Positions 10,871 through 21,170 are shown, counted from the stretch's first letter. The stretch: 64,000 nt of DNA from an uncultured Planktomarina sp. (GCA_905182535.1 CAJJBZ010000001.1:124001-188000); one strand, 5' to 3'. The notes: generated by a model not told the origin, from the letters alone. Numbers and translations are program-made.

Positions 10871-12451
10871 CTAAACCATCATTTCCTTGGTGGCGGTTAG
10901 ACGTATATCCGGATAATCTCTGACTACCCTATCAATATCCCATTGTAAGCGGGTCAAAAATACCATGTCACCATCATTGTCTGTGGCTATATGTTGCTTG
11001 TTACTTTGAGCAAAAGTATCCGTTTTGTCCTGCTCCCCTGTGACCCAGCGCGCGGAGGTAAATTGGCTTGGTTCCATACCTACGGGTAGCCCATATTCAA
11101 GTTCTATCCGGCTGGCCAACACTTCAAATTGTAATGGCCCCACCACTCCAACTATGAAGCCGGTGCCAATCATAGGCTTGAACACTTTGGCCGCACCTTC
11201 TTCTGCAAACTGCATCAGGGCTTTTTCTAGATGCTTGGCCTTCATTGGATCACCAGCACGCACAGTTTGGAGCAGTTCAGGTGCAAAGCTTGGGATGCCT
11301 GTGACACGAATTACTTCGCCCTCTGTCAGCGTATCTCCGATGCGCAGTTGTCCATGGTTAGGAATGCCAATGATATCTCCCGCCCAAGTCTACTCAAAGT
11401 CTACACGGTCGGCAGCTAGAAACAGCACTGGATTAGAGATAGATATTTGTTTTTTGCTGCGCACATGGGTCAACTTCATGCCACGTTTGAAATGCCCTGA
11501 AACAATTTTTACAAATGCCAATCGATCTCGATGTTTTGGATCCATATTTGCCTGAACTTTAAAAACAAATCCTGTAACTTTAGTTTCTTCTGGAGCTATA
11601 TGGCGCGGTTGTGCTCTTTGTGGCTGTGGTTCCGGACCAAAATCGGCGATCCCTTGCATCAACTCTTGGACGCCAAAAGAATTGATTGCAGAGCCAAACC
11701 ATATTGGGGTCATTGTGCCGTCAAGCAATGCTTGATTATCAAAGGCTGGTAGCAATTCTCTCGCAATCTCAATTTCCTCAAGAAAAATAGTCAGCAAATC
11801 AGCCGGAACATGTTGGGCTAGGGCAGGATCATTCATTGCCATTGATTTTGATGGAACCATCGTAGAAGATGCATATCCAAAGATTGGAAAAATATCATAG
11901 GTTCCTATGAAATCCCGTCCGCGGCCAATGGGCCATGAGGCTGGAGTGACATCAATCGCCAAATTCTCTTGAATTTCATCAATAATATCAAATGTATCAC
12001 GGCTCTCTCGGTCCATTTTGTTACAAAAGGTGAGGATTGGTAAATCACGCATCCGGCAGACTTCAAACAGCTTCTGGGTTTGGCTCTCAACACCTTTAGC
12101 TCCGTCGATTACCATAACTGCTGCATCTACTGCTGTGAGCGTGCGGTAGGTATCTTCAGAAAAATCAGAGTGGCCTGGTGTGTCTACTAGATTAAAACGA
12201 TAATCCTGGAAATCGAAAGACATGGCAGATGCCGATACAGATATACCGCGCTCTTGTTCCATTTTCATGAAATCTGACCGTGTTCGACGAGATTCACCTT
12301 TTGCACGCACTTGTCCAGCCATCTGAATAGCGCCCCCATAAAGCAAAAACTTTTCAGTTAACGTAGTTTTACCTGCATCAGGATGACTAATAATTGCAAA
12401 TGTGCGGCGGCGCGCGATTTCGGGTGGGAGGTTGGGGCGGTTATCTAACAT
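10871..12451 (-). CDS. prfC: Peptide chain release factor 3, with in-frame TAG
   Basis: GTPase that recycles RF1/RF2 from the ribosome after termination. ATG 12451 starts MLDNRPNLPPEIARRR; the GTPase motifs are SHPDAGKTTLTEK (G1), DTPGHSDFSEDTYR (G3) and CNKMDR (G4). An in-frame TAG at 11390-11392 interrupts the protein at about residue 354; the frame continues unchanged with TWAGDIIGIPNHGQLRIGD and the C-terminal domain to 10871. The stop replaces a position that is normally an acidic residue in this loop (GAG to TAG would be one substitution). Full length would be about 526 aa, the family norm. It may be a sequence error or a genuine nonsense mutation; prfC is dispensable in several bacteria. 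Confidence 0.88.
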
Positions 12452-12817
12452 GATTGGCGTATAGGTTGGGATGTTACTATTAGCAAGAAATCCTAGCACT
12501 GCGCAGAGCTAAAACTTTATGCTAACAACTGACTGGAAATTAGAAACCACTATTTTTACGAACGACATATTACCAATGTCACTTAAGCGTTCAAACGTTT
12601 ATGGCTGGTAGATCATTTGTTTGAAAATATTTATACTTAGGTGGCTCTGACTAAAGTGATTTAAATGTGCATATCAAAATAATTTAGATATTTAAAGCAA
12701 ATTACTTAATGATTAGATCATCTATTTTTTAAAAGGTTAGTATTTGTTTTAGCTGGTCATTGTTAGACTTCATAAATGAGTGTTAGTTATAATAAACGGT
12801 TGCAAGGATGACAAACG
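12452..12817. other. AT-rich intergenic region between divergent prfC and SDR gene
   Basis: A 366-base AT-rich stretch between two divergently transcribed genes. It must hold the promoters of both, but I cannot name convincing -35/-10 boxes. No ORF, RNA gene or long repeat is recognisable. Confidence 0.5.
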
Positions 12818-13597
12818 ATGGACATGGGAATTTCAGGTAAGAAAGCCATCATTTGTGCATCTTCGAAGGGGTTGGGGCGTGGTTGTGCGGAGGCTTTGGC
12901 GTCAGAGGGCGTCAATTTAGTGATTAATGGACGTAACTCAGAGGTGTTAGAATCTACAGCCGCTGAGTTGCGCACCGCACACGGGGTGCAGGTGGTCACG
13001 GTAGCTTGTGATGTGACTACTGTTGAAGGCCAATCTATGATTTTAACGGTGGCGGGTGAGGTTGATATTCTCGTTACTAATGCCGGCGGTCCACCGCCAG
13101 GCATATGGTCCGATTGGGACAGAGATGATTTTATAGCGGCGTTGGATGCAAATATGTTGACACCCATTGCCTTGATGAAAGCCTGTTTGCCCGGAATGAT
13201 TGCACGCGGCTGGGGCCGAGTTGTGAACATAACTAGCCAATCGGTGAAAGCGCCCATTGCAGTTTTGGGCTTGTCCAACGCGGCGCGCACTGGCCTCACT
13301 GGATATGTGGCGGGAACGGCACGCCAAGTTGCAGAAAAAGGTGTTAATATCAATAATCTATTACCTGGAATTCATGCAACAGATCGAGCGATTTCCCTAG
13401 ATAACAGTGTGATGAAGGCACAGGGAATATCAATGGAGCAAGCTAAAAAACAACGCCAAGCGTCCATTCCAGCGCGTCGCTACGGTACTGCAGAGGAGTT
13501 TGGTGCGGTTTGTGCTTTCCTCTGCTCTCAGCACGCAGGCTATATTGTTGGGCAAAACATCCTGCTAGATGGAGGCAATACAAACTCCACTATCTAG
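12818..13597 (+). CDS. Divergent short-chain dehydrogenase/reductase family protein
   Basis: Rossmann-fold oxidoreductase of the SDR family, 259 aa. The N-terminal cofactor loop is ASSKGLGRGCAE (usually TGxxxGxG), followed by VTNAGGPPPG and the C-terminal GQNILLDGGNTNS. The catalytic serine is seen in VVNITSQSVK, but the expected Tyr and Lys thirteen and seventeen residues later are Ser and Arg (GLSNAARTG). Such Tyr/Lys-less members exist in proteobacteria and are usually annotated 3-oxoacyl-ACP-reductase-like, although the normal mechanism cannot apply. Substrate unknown. It stands alone between the prfC promoter region and the arsM remnant. Confidence 0.8.
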   Translation: MDMGISGKKAIICASSKGLGRGCAEALASEGVNLVINGRNSEVLESTAAELRTAHGVQVVTVACDVTTVEGQSMILTVAGEVDILVTNAGGPPPGIWSDWDRDDFIAALDANMLTPIALMKACLPGMIARGWGRVVNITSQSVKAPIAVLGLSNAARTGLTGYVAGTARQVAEKGVNINNLLPGIHATDRAISLDNSVMKAQGISMEQAKKQRQASIPARRYGTAEEFGAVCAFLCSQHAGYIVGQNILLDGGNTNSTI

Positions 13598-13659
13598 CGA
13601 TAGGGTGATCTGTCCTAATTTATTGCCGAGATTACACTGCAAACCCTATCGTTACTTGC

Positions 13660-13973
13660 GTTTTTACCTGTATGTTTCCGTAGAGGGGGGGGCGAGCATG
13701 GGTTGTTGTGGGTGTCGATATGACTGTGGAACAGCTTGATATGGCCCGAAGTTATTAACAGTATCAAAGTGACGATTATGGTTGCGCTAAATCAAATGTT
13801 GAATTTCCCGAGGGTTGTATTGAAAGCTTGTGGAACTTACCGCTCGATTTGGCTTCGTTTGACGTCATAGTCTCAAATTGTATTGTGTACTTGGCAATAG
13901 TTAAAGAAGCAGTTTTGTGCGGTGCATTCAACTTATTGAAATCAGGTGGCGAGTGGTATGCCTGTGACGACTA
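13660..13973 (+). pseudogene. Decayed arsenite S-adenosylmethyltransferase (ArsM-like) remnant
   Basis: No long ORF exists here, but translation in pieces recovers ArsM hallmarks in the right order. First comes GVDMTVEQLDMARSY (family: GVDMTxEQLxxA, the SAM-binding acidic loop). After a frame change follows NVEFPEGCIESL, then FDVIVSNCIVYL (family FDVVISNCVINL with the conserved Cys), and LLKSGGEWYACDD, ending in TAG at 13971-13973. The N-terminal third and the C-terminal third are missing or unrecognisable. In intact relatives this enzyme methylates arsenite. Unlike the single-base lesions elsewhere, this copy has multiple substitutions, stops and shifts, so it is a genuine relic. Confidence 0.7.
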
Positions 13974-14071
13974 GGTCGTGGCCTCTCCATTCGAGGTAAG
14001 TGTATTAGATGAGAGCGGTTGCTAATCGCGGCTGCTGGACTTAGATAAGTCCGAGTGTTTTTGTCAGTTAG

Positions 14072-15158
14072 GTGCGTCTCTTGTCGGATCCAAGGCTTGA
14101 AATTCGAAATTTGTCGCGTCACTTTGATGCGAGCAAAGCCGTTGACGGTGTCTGTTTGAGCCTCAGTCCTGGCCAAGTGACGTGTTTGTTGGGCCCATCT
14201 GGCTGTGGAAAATCAACCACTCTGCGCATTGTGGCGGGGGTTGAGCGTCAAGATAGCGGTGAGATTCATGTTGATGGTGAATTGGTGAGTGACGGAACTA
14301 GCAGCCTACCCCCGGAGCAACGTAATATTGGTATGATGTTTCAAGATTTTGCTTTGTTTCCACACTTATCTGTTTTGAAAAATATAGCTTTTGGTCTGAC
14401 TGGATCCAAATTAGAGCGCAGAAACCGTGCGCATGAGCTGTTAGAGCGGGTCGATTTGATGGGGTATGGCGAGAAGATGCCGCATGAATTGTCTGGGGGC
14501 GAACAGCAGCGAGTAGCTTTAGCGCGTGCAGTAGCACCGCGGCCAAAGATCATGTTGTTGGATGAACCTTTTTCTGGATTGGATGATCGCCTGCGCGATG
14601 GCATCCGCGATGAAACTTTGAAGGTTTCTGCGCGAGGATGGTGCTGCGGTTCTGATGGTGACGCATGACCCTTCAGAAGCTATGAAAATGGCGGATGAAA
14701 TTGCCCTTATGCGTGGTGGTCAGATTGTACAAAAAGGTGCACCCTATACTATTTATAACTCTCCAACTGATAGAGATTCAGCTGCATTTTTTAGTGATAT
14801 CAATATTATGACTGGAAAGGTTAAAAGTTCTTTAGCGCAAACACCTTTTGGTGAGTTTTTCGCACCGGGCCATGCTGATGGGACCATCTTGGATATTGTA
14901 ATTCGCCCGCAACACATCCGAATTGATTTTGATCGGGCTGGACAAGGTCCAACACCAACTGATGCGATGGGCCAAGCGGTACGTGCTACAGTTCAGCGGG
15001 CACGGTTCTTAGGCCAAAATTCATTAGTTGATTTTCTACTGGAACACGGTGCCATCATTACTGCTTCGGTACCATCTGTTTTTTTACCAAAGCTTGGAAC
15101 ACCATTCTGGTTGCTGGCTCCACGCAAGCATTGCTACGTATTTCCCCGACCGGATTAG
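14072..15158 (+). CDS. ABC transporter ATP-binding protein (FbpC/PotA-like), frame broken once
   Basis: ATPase subunit of an importer, about 361 aa. It has Walker A GPSGCGKSTT, the Q loop GMMFQDFALFPH, signature LSGGEQQRVALARA, Walker B IMLLDEPFSGLD and switch His VTHDPSEAM, then a C-terminal TOBE-like region (VIRPQHIRIDFD). One extra T at 14627 breaks the frame; skipping it gives LKVLREDGAAVLMVTHDP. The sequence resembles iron(III) or spermidine/putrescine ATPases, but there is no permease or binding-protein gene beside it, so the substrate is unknown. GTG 14072 is the likely start. It converges on and overlaps the regulator gene by four bases. Confidence 0.82.
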
Positions 15159-15839
15159 GGTGTCGTAGGCTTTTTGTGTCGCGCCTTATTCCAATCCAAA
15201 TAATCAACAAAGGTTTTGCCTGGTTCATCCACGAAAGCAGCAGGCATGGCACCTAAGCTATCAATTTGATCGACCCGCAAGGTCACAAATCCGTTAATGG
15301 TTTCGCTCCAAGCGGCTAAGGTCCAAAGCCTGCCCCAGTAATCCAAGGCCAAGGGCCGCAGTTTGGAGATATCCCCGCCCACACTGAACTTGCATTTTTT
15401 GTCGCGCACGAACGGCTTGCCGCAGCTTAGGCATGTGCTGAAAACCGCGGGCGGCATCAGCAAAAGGGTAAGTGGCAAAGGACCACCCAGAGGTAGCTGC
15501 ACGGTCTTCCGGCAAGACGCCATCGATCCGATGTGACAGGGCTTTTGCCGCGATGGCCAGTTCGTTATCATCGCTCTCGCCCACGGCAGCCAGCCCCAAG
15601 TGCAGCGCTTCCAACTCAGTTTTGGTTAGGTTCAGAGCTGGAAGCGTATATGCCGCGGTGATTTGATAGCCTACGCCTCGTTCGCCGCGAACTGGAACCC
15701 CGGAAGCTATCAATGTGTCCATGTCGCGGTAAAGCGTTCGCAGCGAAACACTTACAAGTCCCGCTAAGTCGCAGGCCCGATAGAGATTTCCATCGCGCAA
15801 AATTTGAATTAACGAAAAAAGTCGATCTTTACGTGCCAT
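15155..15839 (-). CDS. YafY/WYL-type HTH transcriptional regulator, frame broken once
   Basis: DNA-binding regulator of the DeoR-like HTH_11 plus WYL-domain family. ATG 15839 starts MARKDRLFSLIQIL, leading into the helix-turn-helix (VSLRTLYRDMDTLIASGVP) and GYQITAAYTLPALNL. A single extra base near 15374 shifts the frame; after it the WYL-like part reads ISKLRPLALDYWGRLWTLAAWSE, then FVTLRVDQI. Full length about 228 aa. It is divergent from tatA (117 bases between starts) and convergent with the ABC ATPase. The ligand is not predictable; many family members respond to oligonucleotides or metabolites. Confidence 0.82.
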
Positions 15840-15955
15840 ACTGCCATAATAATGGCAGTTGAAATACTCAGCAACGTTAAAATGCAATGAACGCGCTTTC
15901 TGATGCTTGATAACTGTCTTAAGGATAACCAAGAGTTAATTTAAGGATAGTTGAT

Positions 15956-16183
15956 ATGACCCCTGCATTTTTAACAAACATCCCGCCTATGGGCTATCTA
16001 GTAATAGCGCTCGTTGTGTTGGTTCTTTTTGGCCGTGGCAAAATTTCCGCCATGATGGGTGAAATGGGCAAAGGCATCACAGCGTTTAAAAAAGGTGTTA
16101 GTGATAGCCAGCAAGAGATTGAAGAAGCGGCCTCTGAAGGTGCTAAAGACGTGACTCCAGAAGTTGAAAAAGATAAATCCTAA
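15956..16183 (+). CDS. tatA: Sec-independent protein translocase TatA
   Basis: Pore-forming small subunit of the twin-arginine translocase, 75 aa. It has one N-terminal transmembrane helix (YLVIALVVLVLFGRG), the FGRGK hinge, the amphipathic helix starting ISAMMGEMGKGITAFKKG and an acidic tail. It leads the tatABC operon, with tatB 35 bases downstream. The Tat-signal proteins SoxY, SoxB and SoxC encoded later in the window would be substrates. Confidence 0.95.
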   Translation: MTPAFLTNIPPMGYLVIALVVLVLFGRGKISAMMGEMGKGITAFKKGVSDSQQEIEEAASEGAKDVTPEVEKDKS

Positions 16184-16218
16184 TCTGTATACATCACCTG
16201 ATGTAAGGAAGGTTCTCG

Positions 16219-16791
16219 ATGTTTGGATTGGGCTGGGCTGAGATTATGGTGGCTGCTGTGGTAGGCCTGATCGTAATTGGACCCAAAGAGCTGCCAGTTG
16301 TTTTTCGTAAAATTGGCCAATTTGTTGGCAAAGCAAAAGGTATGGCTCGAGATTTCAGTCGCGCTATGAATGACGCTGCAGATGAGTCTGGTATGAAAGA
16401 TGCGATGGACTCAATGAATTCGCTCCAAGATGGAGTCCGTAGCGTGACAGATCCCACCACTAAATGGAAGGATTTCGTACCCGGTTCAGAGACTTCTAAA
16501 CTGTCAGAAGAACGCGCTGAAAAATCTAAGAAAATGCATGACTCCATGGCTGATAAGGCTCAAGGGAGATTGGATGCAGTTAAAGTAGCCAATGAGGCTG
16601 CTGAGATCTACTCAGCCCCAAAAGAAACTCAAAATACGTCTTTGGAAAAAGCAGTAGTTAAAAAGTCAGTGCGCTCCAAAAAGCCTGCTAAAGAAGAAAT
16701 TGCGCAAAAAAATGCGACTGCTTCCACGAAAAAAACAACTAGCAAAACGGTTTCAAATAAAGCAGCAACCAAGTCTGGCAAAATATCATGA
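16219..16791 (+). CDS. tatB: Sec-independent protein translocase TatB
   Basis: Receptor-complex partner of TatC, 190 aa. The N-terminus [25 protein letters not shown] has the TatB-type acidic residue in the helix and the GPKELP hinge. A long amphipathic helix and a Lys/Ala/Thr-rich low-complexity tail follow (residues 130-190). Its stop overlaps the tatC ATG (ATGA). Intact. Confidence 0.95.
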   Translation: MFGLGWAEIMVAAVVGLIVIGPKELPVVFRKIGQFVGKAKGMARDFSRAMNDAADESGMKDAMDSMNSLQDGVRSVTDPTTKWKDFVPGSETSKLSEERAEKSKKMHDSMADKAQGRLDAVKVANEAAEIYSAPKETQNTSLEKAVVKKSVRSKKPAKEEIAQKNATASTKKTTSKTVSNKAATKSGKIS

Positions 16792-17672
16792 GTAGCAAAA
16801 ATGAAACACTGGACGACTCTTCAGCTCCACTAATTGAGCATCTGACCGAACTACGCACCTGCCTCATTCGCGCTGCTCTCGCCTTTATCGTTGGCTTATT
16901 CACCTGTTTTTTTGTTGCTGAATATATTTTGAATTTCCTAGCAGAACCGATTGCGCAGATCTTGCGCAATCGGGGCGAAATTGCGCAATTAATTTTCACT
17001 GCGCCACAAGAAAAATTCTTTGTTTTGATCCGTATTTCTGTCATCTTTGGTTTCGGCTTATCCTCTCCCTTTATCGGCTACCAATTATGGCGGTTCGTTG
17101 CACCTGGGTTGTACAAAGCAGAAAAAAATGCATTTTTACCGTTTATAATAGCCTCACCTGTTTTGTTTTTGATGGGCGCGGCTTTTGCGCATTATGTCGT
17201 AAGCCCATTGGCTCTCAACTTCTTCATTGGCTATGCGGATATAATGCCAACAGTAACAGCGCTGATCACGGGAACTGAACTACAAGCATCTGACACCGCT
17301 CTCAAAACCCGATTTTTGGGCTCTGTGCGGGAAACCTTAGATGTGGTGTTAAAGTTTATCATGGCTTTTGGCGTGTGCTTTCAACTCCCTGTTTTACTTA
17401 CGTTAATGGGGAAGGCCGGGCTGGTCTCTGCGGTGGGTCTTCGTGCGGTACGCAAATATGCCATTGTAGCGATTTTGATTCTAGCAGGCATTGTGACACC
17501 TCCTGATGTGGTGACACAAATTATTTTGTTTATAGTCGTCTATGGCCTCTATGAGATTTCAATATGGCTGGTAGTTTACGTGGAAAAAAAACGGAATGCC
17601 TTCCTGAAAGAACAAGGTGTTTCGGATGATGATTTATTTGGAGACGAGGATGATAAAGGTGATCTGAAATGA
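16788..17672 (+). CDS. tatC: Sec-independent protein translocase TatC
   Basis: Polytopic receptor for twin-arginine signal peptides, 294 aa with six transmembrane helices. Family motifs are [16 protein letters not shown] near the N-terminus (residues 14-30), [23 protein letters not shown] sequence in the first periplasmic-cytoplasmic region (here [11 protein letters not shown]), and [12 protein letters not shown] in the fifth helix region. The C-terminus is extended and acidic ([13 protein letters not shown]). It overlaps tatB and the following ATPase gene, each by four bases, so all four are probably co-translated. Confidence 0.96.
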   Translation: MSSKNETLDDSSAPLIEHLTELRTCLIRAALAFIVGLFTCFFVAEYILNFLAEPIAQILRNRGEIAQLIFTAPQEKFFVLIRISVIFGFGLSSPFIGYQLWRFVAPGLYKAEKNAFLPFIIASPVLFLMGAAFAHYVVSPLALNFFIGYADIMPTVTALITGTELQASDTALKTRFLGSVRETLDVVLKFIMAFGVCFQLPVLLTLMGKAGLVSAVGLRAVRKYAIVAILILAGIVTPPDVVTQIILFIVVYGLYEISIWLVVYVEKKRNAFLKEQGVSDDDLFGDEDDKGDLK

Positions 17673-18508
17673 CCCAAGACTGCTTGAACAGGATTGCTCT
17701 TGCGCTTGAGCGCATGTCGCCGGCGCCACTCCATACTCCCAGTTTTTCCGAAGCGGAGGCCTTTCTATGGCATACTAGCCCCGACCAACTGGAGGCAATA
17801 ACGCAGGTTTCTCGGGTCGATCTCGATTTATTGGTTGGGATTGATCGGTCTCGCGATACTTTACTTGAAAACACCTTCCGCTTTGCTAGGGGCATGCCTG
17901 CTAATAACGCTTTATTGTGGGGAGCGCGCGGTATGGGGAAATCTTCTCTGGTCAAGGCCGTTCATGCGGAGATAGTGCGGCAAGGGCTCCCTTTAAAGGT
18001 GGTTGAGCTGCAACGTGAAGATCTGCCTTCGGTGACCCGACTGTTGGCGCTGTTGCGTGGCGCGCCATATAGGTTCTTGCTGTTTTGCGATGATCTGTCC
18101 TTCTCGCATGATGATCAGCACTATAAATCTCTCAAGGCGGTTTTGGATGGTGGCATTGCTGGCCGTCCGGAAAATGTGATTTTCTATGCTACCTCAAACA
18201 GGCGTCACCTGATGCCACGTGACATGATCGAGAATGAAAGTTCGAGTTCGATCAACCCTGGCGAAGCTGTGGAAGAAAAAGTTAGTTTGTCAGATCGTTT
18301 TGGTCTCTGGCTTGGATTCCATTCTTGTGATCAGGATCAATACTTACAAATGATCAAAGGCTATTGCAAAGCCCACGGGCTGTTTCCGGACTTAGATATT
18401 CTGCATGCTGAGGCCATTGAGTGGCAAGCAACACGTGGATCACGATCAGGCCGAGTGGCCTGGCAGTTTTTTGTAGATTTGGCTGGGCGCCACGGTGTGG
18501 CGCTCTAA
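17669..18508 (+). CDS. AAA ATPase of the DUF815 family
   Basis: Predicted cytoplasmic P-loop ATPase, 279 aa. It shows Walker A WGARGMGKSSLVKA (about residue 90), Walker B-like FLLFCDDLSF, and a sensor-like FYATSNRRHLMP, the DUF815 signature. It overlaps the tatC stop (ATGA) and is followed by a converging lipoprotein gene. The tatABC-DUF815 order is recurrent in Rhodobacteraceae; its role in Tat export or elsewhere is unknown. Intact. Confidence 0.88.
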   Translation: MTQDCLNRIALALERMSPAPLHTPSFSEAEAFLWHTSPDQLEAITQVSRVDLDLLVGIDRSRDTLLENTFRFARGMPANNALLWGARGMGKSSLVKAVHAEIVRQGLPLKVVELQREDLPSVTRLLALLRGAPYRFLLFCDDLSFSHDDQHYKSLKAVLDGGIAGRPENVIFYATSNRRHLMPRDMIENESSSSINPGEAVEEKVSLSDRFGLWLGFHSCDQDQYLQMIKGYCKAHGLFPDLDILHAEAIEWQATRGSRSGRVAWQFFVDLAGRHGVAL

Positions 18509-18523
18509 ACTATAAAGACATTT

Positions 18524-19600
18524 TTAAATATAATCGTCGGGATCAACAGATTCGAGTCCTTTGCGGACTTCAAAATGCAAAAATGAAGGTGTTCCATCTC
18601 GAACCTTGGCAACTTTTTGACCACGTTTTACCTGATCGCCTTTTTGCACCGAAAGGCCATCCACATTAGCGTAAACGGTTAAAAGCCCATCTATATGTTT
18701 GAGTATCAAAATTGGCACGCCGTTGGTGTCTTTGGTCACAGCTGCTACGGTACCATCATCAGCCGCAACGACGTCAGTACCTGCTTTTACACCGATATCT
18801 ATACCTTCATTGTCGCCTTTTTTATAGCTACGAATAATATTACCAAAGGTTGGTCGGAGAAAACGCGTATCTGTTTTTGAAGCTTTGGTTTGACTGCCTA
18901 AATCTGTAATAGGGGTTGCGGGTTGGGTGGAGACGTTAGGCCGCAAATCTGTGGCTGGTTGCGCTCGCGTGCTGCTGGGTGGGTTGGGTGTTAAGCTGCC
19001 TTGGCCAGGCAAGCTGACGGTCGCAGAGGTTTTTAGGGGTTTTGGTATCAATAGAAATTGACCGGTGCGCAATTCTTTCTGTGGACTAAGCCCATTCCAT
19101 TTTATCAAATCTTCTACGGTTATATTGTAAAGGCGCGCGATGCTAAAGGCTGTTTCGCCTTCAGTCACTTTGTGGCGAGTTGGCTCAGCGCCTGGAGACT
19201 GATCTAAAAGTTCGCTGATTTCGACAACTGTGGGAACGAAGGCTGCACCAGTTGTGGTGATATTTGGTGGCAGTGCTATAATCTCACCATGGCGCAAAAT
19301 TGCTTCCTGCGAGATCCCATTATAACGTCCCAAAAAATCTGCATCTGTGCTGACCCGCTGAGCCACATCGCCGATGCGATCGCCGTTCTTGGCCATTACC
19401 ACTTGATAGGTTTGGAAAGTAATGACACCGCGCGCATCAGGGTCTGGTCGGTTGGCGACGGCGCCTTGCGCTGCAAAAGATGTATCTAACAAACCACTAA
19501 ATTGATCCCGAAAATCAAAGTCTAAGTTACCCGAACACGCCGTTAAGCCCGCAAGAGCAATAAATGGCAGAAATTTATTCAGTCTAAATTTATAGTTCAT
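18524..19600 (-). CDS. NlpD-like lipoprotein: two LysM domains plus degenerate LytM/M23 domain
   Basis: Predicted outer-membrane lipoprotein, 358 aa. It starts with a lipoprotein signal (FIALAGLTAC, lipobox LTAC, Cys at about residue 22). LysM-like repeats lie at about residues 62-112 and 142-188 (HKVTEGETAFSIARLYNIT), then a Pro/Thr-rich linker and an M23 domain from about residue 245. In the M23 domain the usual first metal ligand His is replaced (DNEGIDIGVKAG, where active enzymes have HxGID), while LHFEVRKG near the end keeps its His. Such degenerate LytM factors activate periplasmic amidases for daughter-cell separation (as NlpD/EnvC do); by inference this one does too. Upstream lies pcm on the same strand. 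Confidence 0.88.
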   Translation of the reverse strand: MNYKFRLNKFLPFIALAGLTACSGNLDFDFRDQFSGLLDTSFAAQGAVANRPDPDARGVITFQTYQVVMAKNGDRIGDVAQRVSTDADFLGRYNGISQEAILRHGEIIALPPNITTTGAAFVPTVVEISELLDQSPGAEPTRHKVTEGETAFSIARLYNITVEDLIKWNGLSPQKELRTGQFLLIPKPLKTSATVSLPGQGSLTPNPPSSTRAQPATDLRPNVSTQPATPITDLGSQTKASKTDTRFLRPTFGNIIRSYKKGDNEGIDIGVKAGTDVVAADDGTVAAVTKDTNGVPILILKHIDGLLTVYANVDGLSVQKGDQVKRGQKVAKVRDGTPSFLHFEVRKGLESVDPDDYI

Positions 19601-19639
19601 TTAATACTCCTCGTCCCACACATACTTTTATTAGTGTTA

Positions 19640-20287
19640 TCAGTTATTTTCTTCGCCTATGCCTTCCAATAGAGGCACAAAACGGACTGATCTTAGTTCA
19701 TCATATTCTAAGCCAGTTTCAGTTTTTACAATTTTAACGAGTGTTTGCACAGTATTTGATTGGCCGACTGGCAGCACCATAATTCCACCAATGCGCAACT
19801 GTGACAACAGTGGGCCTGGGGGATCTTCGCTGGCGGCGGTCAGTAAAATGCGGTCAAAGGGTGCTTGGTCTGGTAAGCCTCGGCTCCCATCGGCGATTAA
19901 TGCAGTGATATTGCTGATATCTTCTGCCTCAAAAATTAAGCGTGCTGCACGCACCAATCGTCCGTGGCGGTCTACAGTGTAGACCCTCCGAGCCAACTGG
20001 CTTAAAATTGCTGCTTGATAGCCAGATCCAGTACCTATTTCCAAAACTTTGTCTCGTGGTTGCACATCCAGAGCCTCAGTCATCAAAGCAACGATGGAAG
20101 GCTGTGAGATGGTTTGACCGCAGGCGATGGGCAACGGTGTGTCTTCATACGCGCGATCTTCAAATGTACCGCGGATATATTTTCCACGATCAACCTTTTC
20201 CATCGCGTTAAGCACGCGCTTATTGGTCACGCCGTGCGACCTTAAGGCAAATAAAAATTGCATTTTTCGTTCGGCCGCACTTATCAT
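19640..20287 (-). CDS. pcm: Protein-L-isoaspartate O-methyltransferase
   Basis: Repairs isoaspartyl damage in proteins using SAM, 215 aa. Family motifs: [20 protein letters not shown]-binding [19 protein letters not shown], and [13 protein letters not shown]. Start ATG 20287 overlaps the surE stop by four bases, the usual surE-pcm coupling. Intact. Confidence 0.94.
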   Translation of the reverse strand: MISAAERKMQFLFALRSHGVTNKRVLNAMEKVDRGKYIRGTFEDRAYEDTPLPIACGQTISQPSIVALMTEALDVQPRDKVLEIGTGSGYQAAILSQLARRVYTVDRHGRLVRAARLIFEAEDISNITALIADGSRGLPDQAPFDRILLTAASEDPPGPLLSQLRIGGIMVLPVGQSNTVQTLVKIVKTETGLEYDELRSVRFVPLLEGIGEENN

Positions 20288-21072
20288 TTATCAGCCAATA
20301 TGCGCGCCAAGTGATTTAGTTGGTCATGCGCTGTCAAATTAGCGCGCATTGGGGTTATAGATACATAGCCTGCTAAATTAATTGCGGCATCTGTGCCAAC
20401 TTGTGTAGGTGCCTGTTGCGGTCGGCCATGCATGAATAGAAATTTGCGACCATTTGGGGCATTTGTGGCATGAGCACTAAAAGCTCCATCGCCGCGATAT
20501 CCTTGGGATGCAGACTTCATTCCTAAAACACCGGTGGCAGGCACAGGTGGGAAGTTGATATTGTAAAACAATGAATAGTCATGGGCACGGGTGAAACCAG
20601 CGTCTAGGCAGGCTTCAATTGCCGCGACACCATGTGCTGCACTTGCCTCAAAACTATTTTCCAAAATGGAGTTTTCTGGCCCAAAGTACTGTGACATGGC
20701 AACAGAGGGAATACCAGCTAAAGCAGCCTCCATTGCAGCGCCAATAGTACCGGAATAAACCGTATTCTCGGCCGAATTATTACCTTTATTGACTCCAGAT
20801 AGAACCAAATCTGGGAGTTTGGGTAAAAGGTCGTTTAAGCCGGCTAAAACGCAATCGGCCGGTGTCCCTTCAACTGCAAATTTTAAGGGGCTATATTGAT
20901 GAACCAAGACTGGCTTGGTGTAGGAAATGCAATGCCCAACGCCCGATTGCTCAGACTGTGGTGCAACTGTCCAAACCTCCCCCTTAGGTCCAGCCAATTT
21001 TTCTGCTACGTTATACAGTACCGCAAGTCCTGGTGCCATAATTCCATCATCATTTGTTATAAGTATGCGCAT
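20284..21072 (-). CDS. surE: 5'/3'-nucleotidase SurE
   Basis: Stationary-phase survival metallo-phosphatase acting on nucleoside monophosphates, 262 aa. The N-terminus [16 protein letters not shown] contains the metal-binding Asp-Asp pair; [18 protein letters not shown] is the second signature. ATG 21072 is chosen because an in-frame upstream ATG would add 16 unconserved residues. It is co-translated with pcm. Confidence 0.94.
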   Translation of the reverse strand: MRILITNDDGIMAPGLAVLYNVAEKLAGPKGEVWTVAPQSEQSGVGHCISYTKPVLVHQYSPLKFAVEGTPADCVLAGLNDLLPKLPDLVLSGVNKGNNSAENTVYSGTIGAAMEAALAGIPSVAMSQYFGPENSILENSFEASAAHGVAAIEACLDAGFTRAHDYSLFYNINFPPVPATGVLGMKSASQGYRGDGAFSAHATNAPNGRKFLFMHGRPQQAPTQVGTDAAINLAGYVSITPMRANLTAHDQLNHLARILADK

Positions 21073-21170
21073 GAGCCTTGGATAGAAGGTTGTAGCCAGA
21101 CGGGCAAGCCTCTTCGGCATTACATTAAGTAATTATCTTCCCTAGGCGTGCATACCCCATTTTGGTATTC

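Noticed and set aside
12576..12588. 13-mer ATGTCACTTAAGC shared by the prfC and purF upstream regions (also 24588-24600)
   Set aside because: Many repeated 13-mers are expected by chance in 64 kb, and no third copy was noticed.
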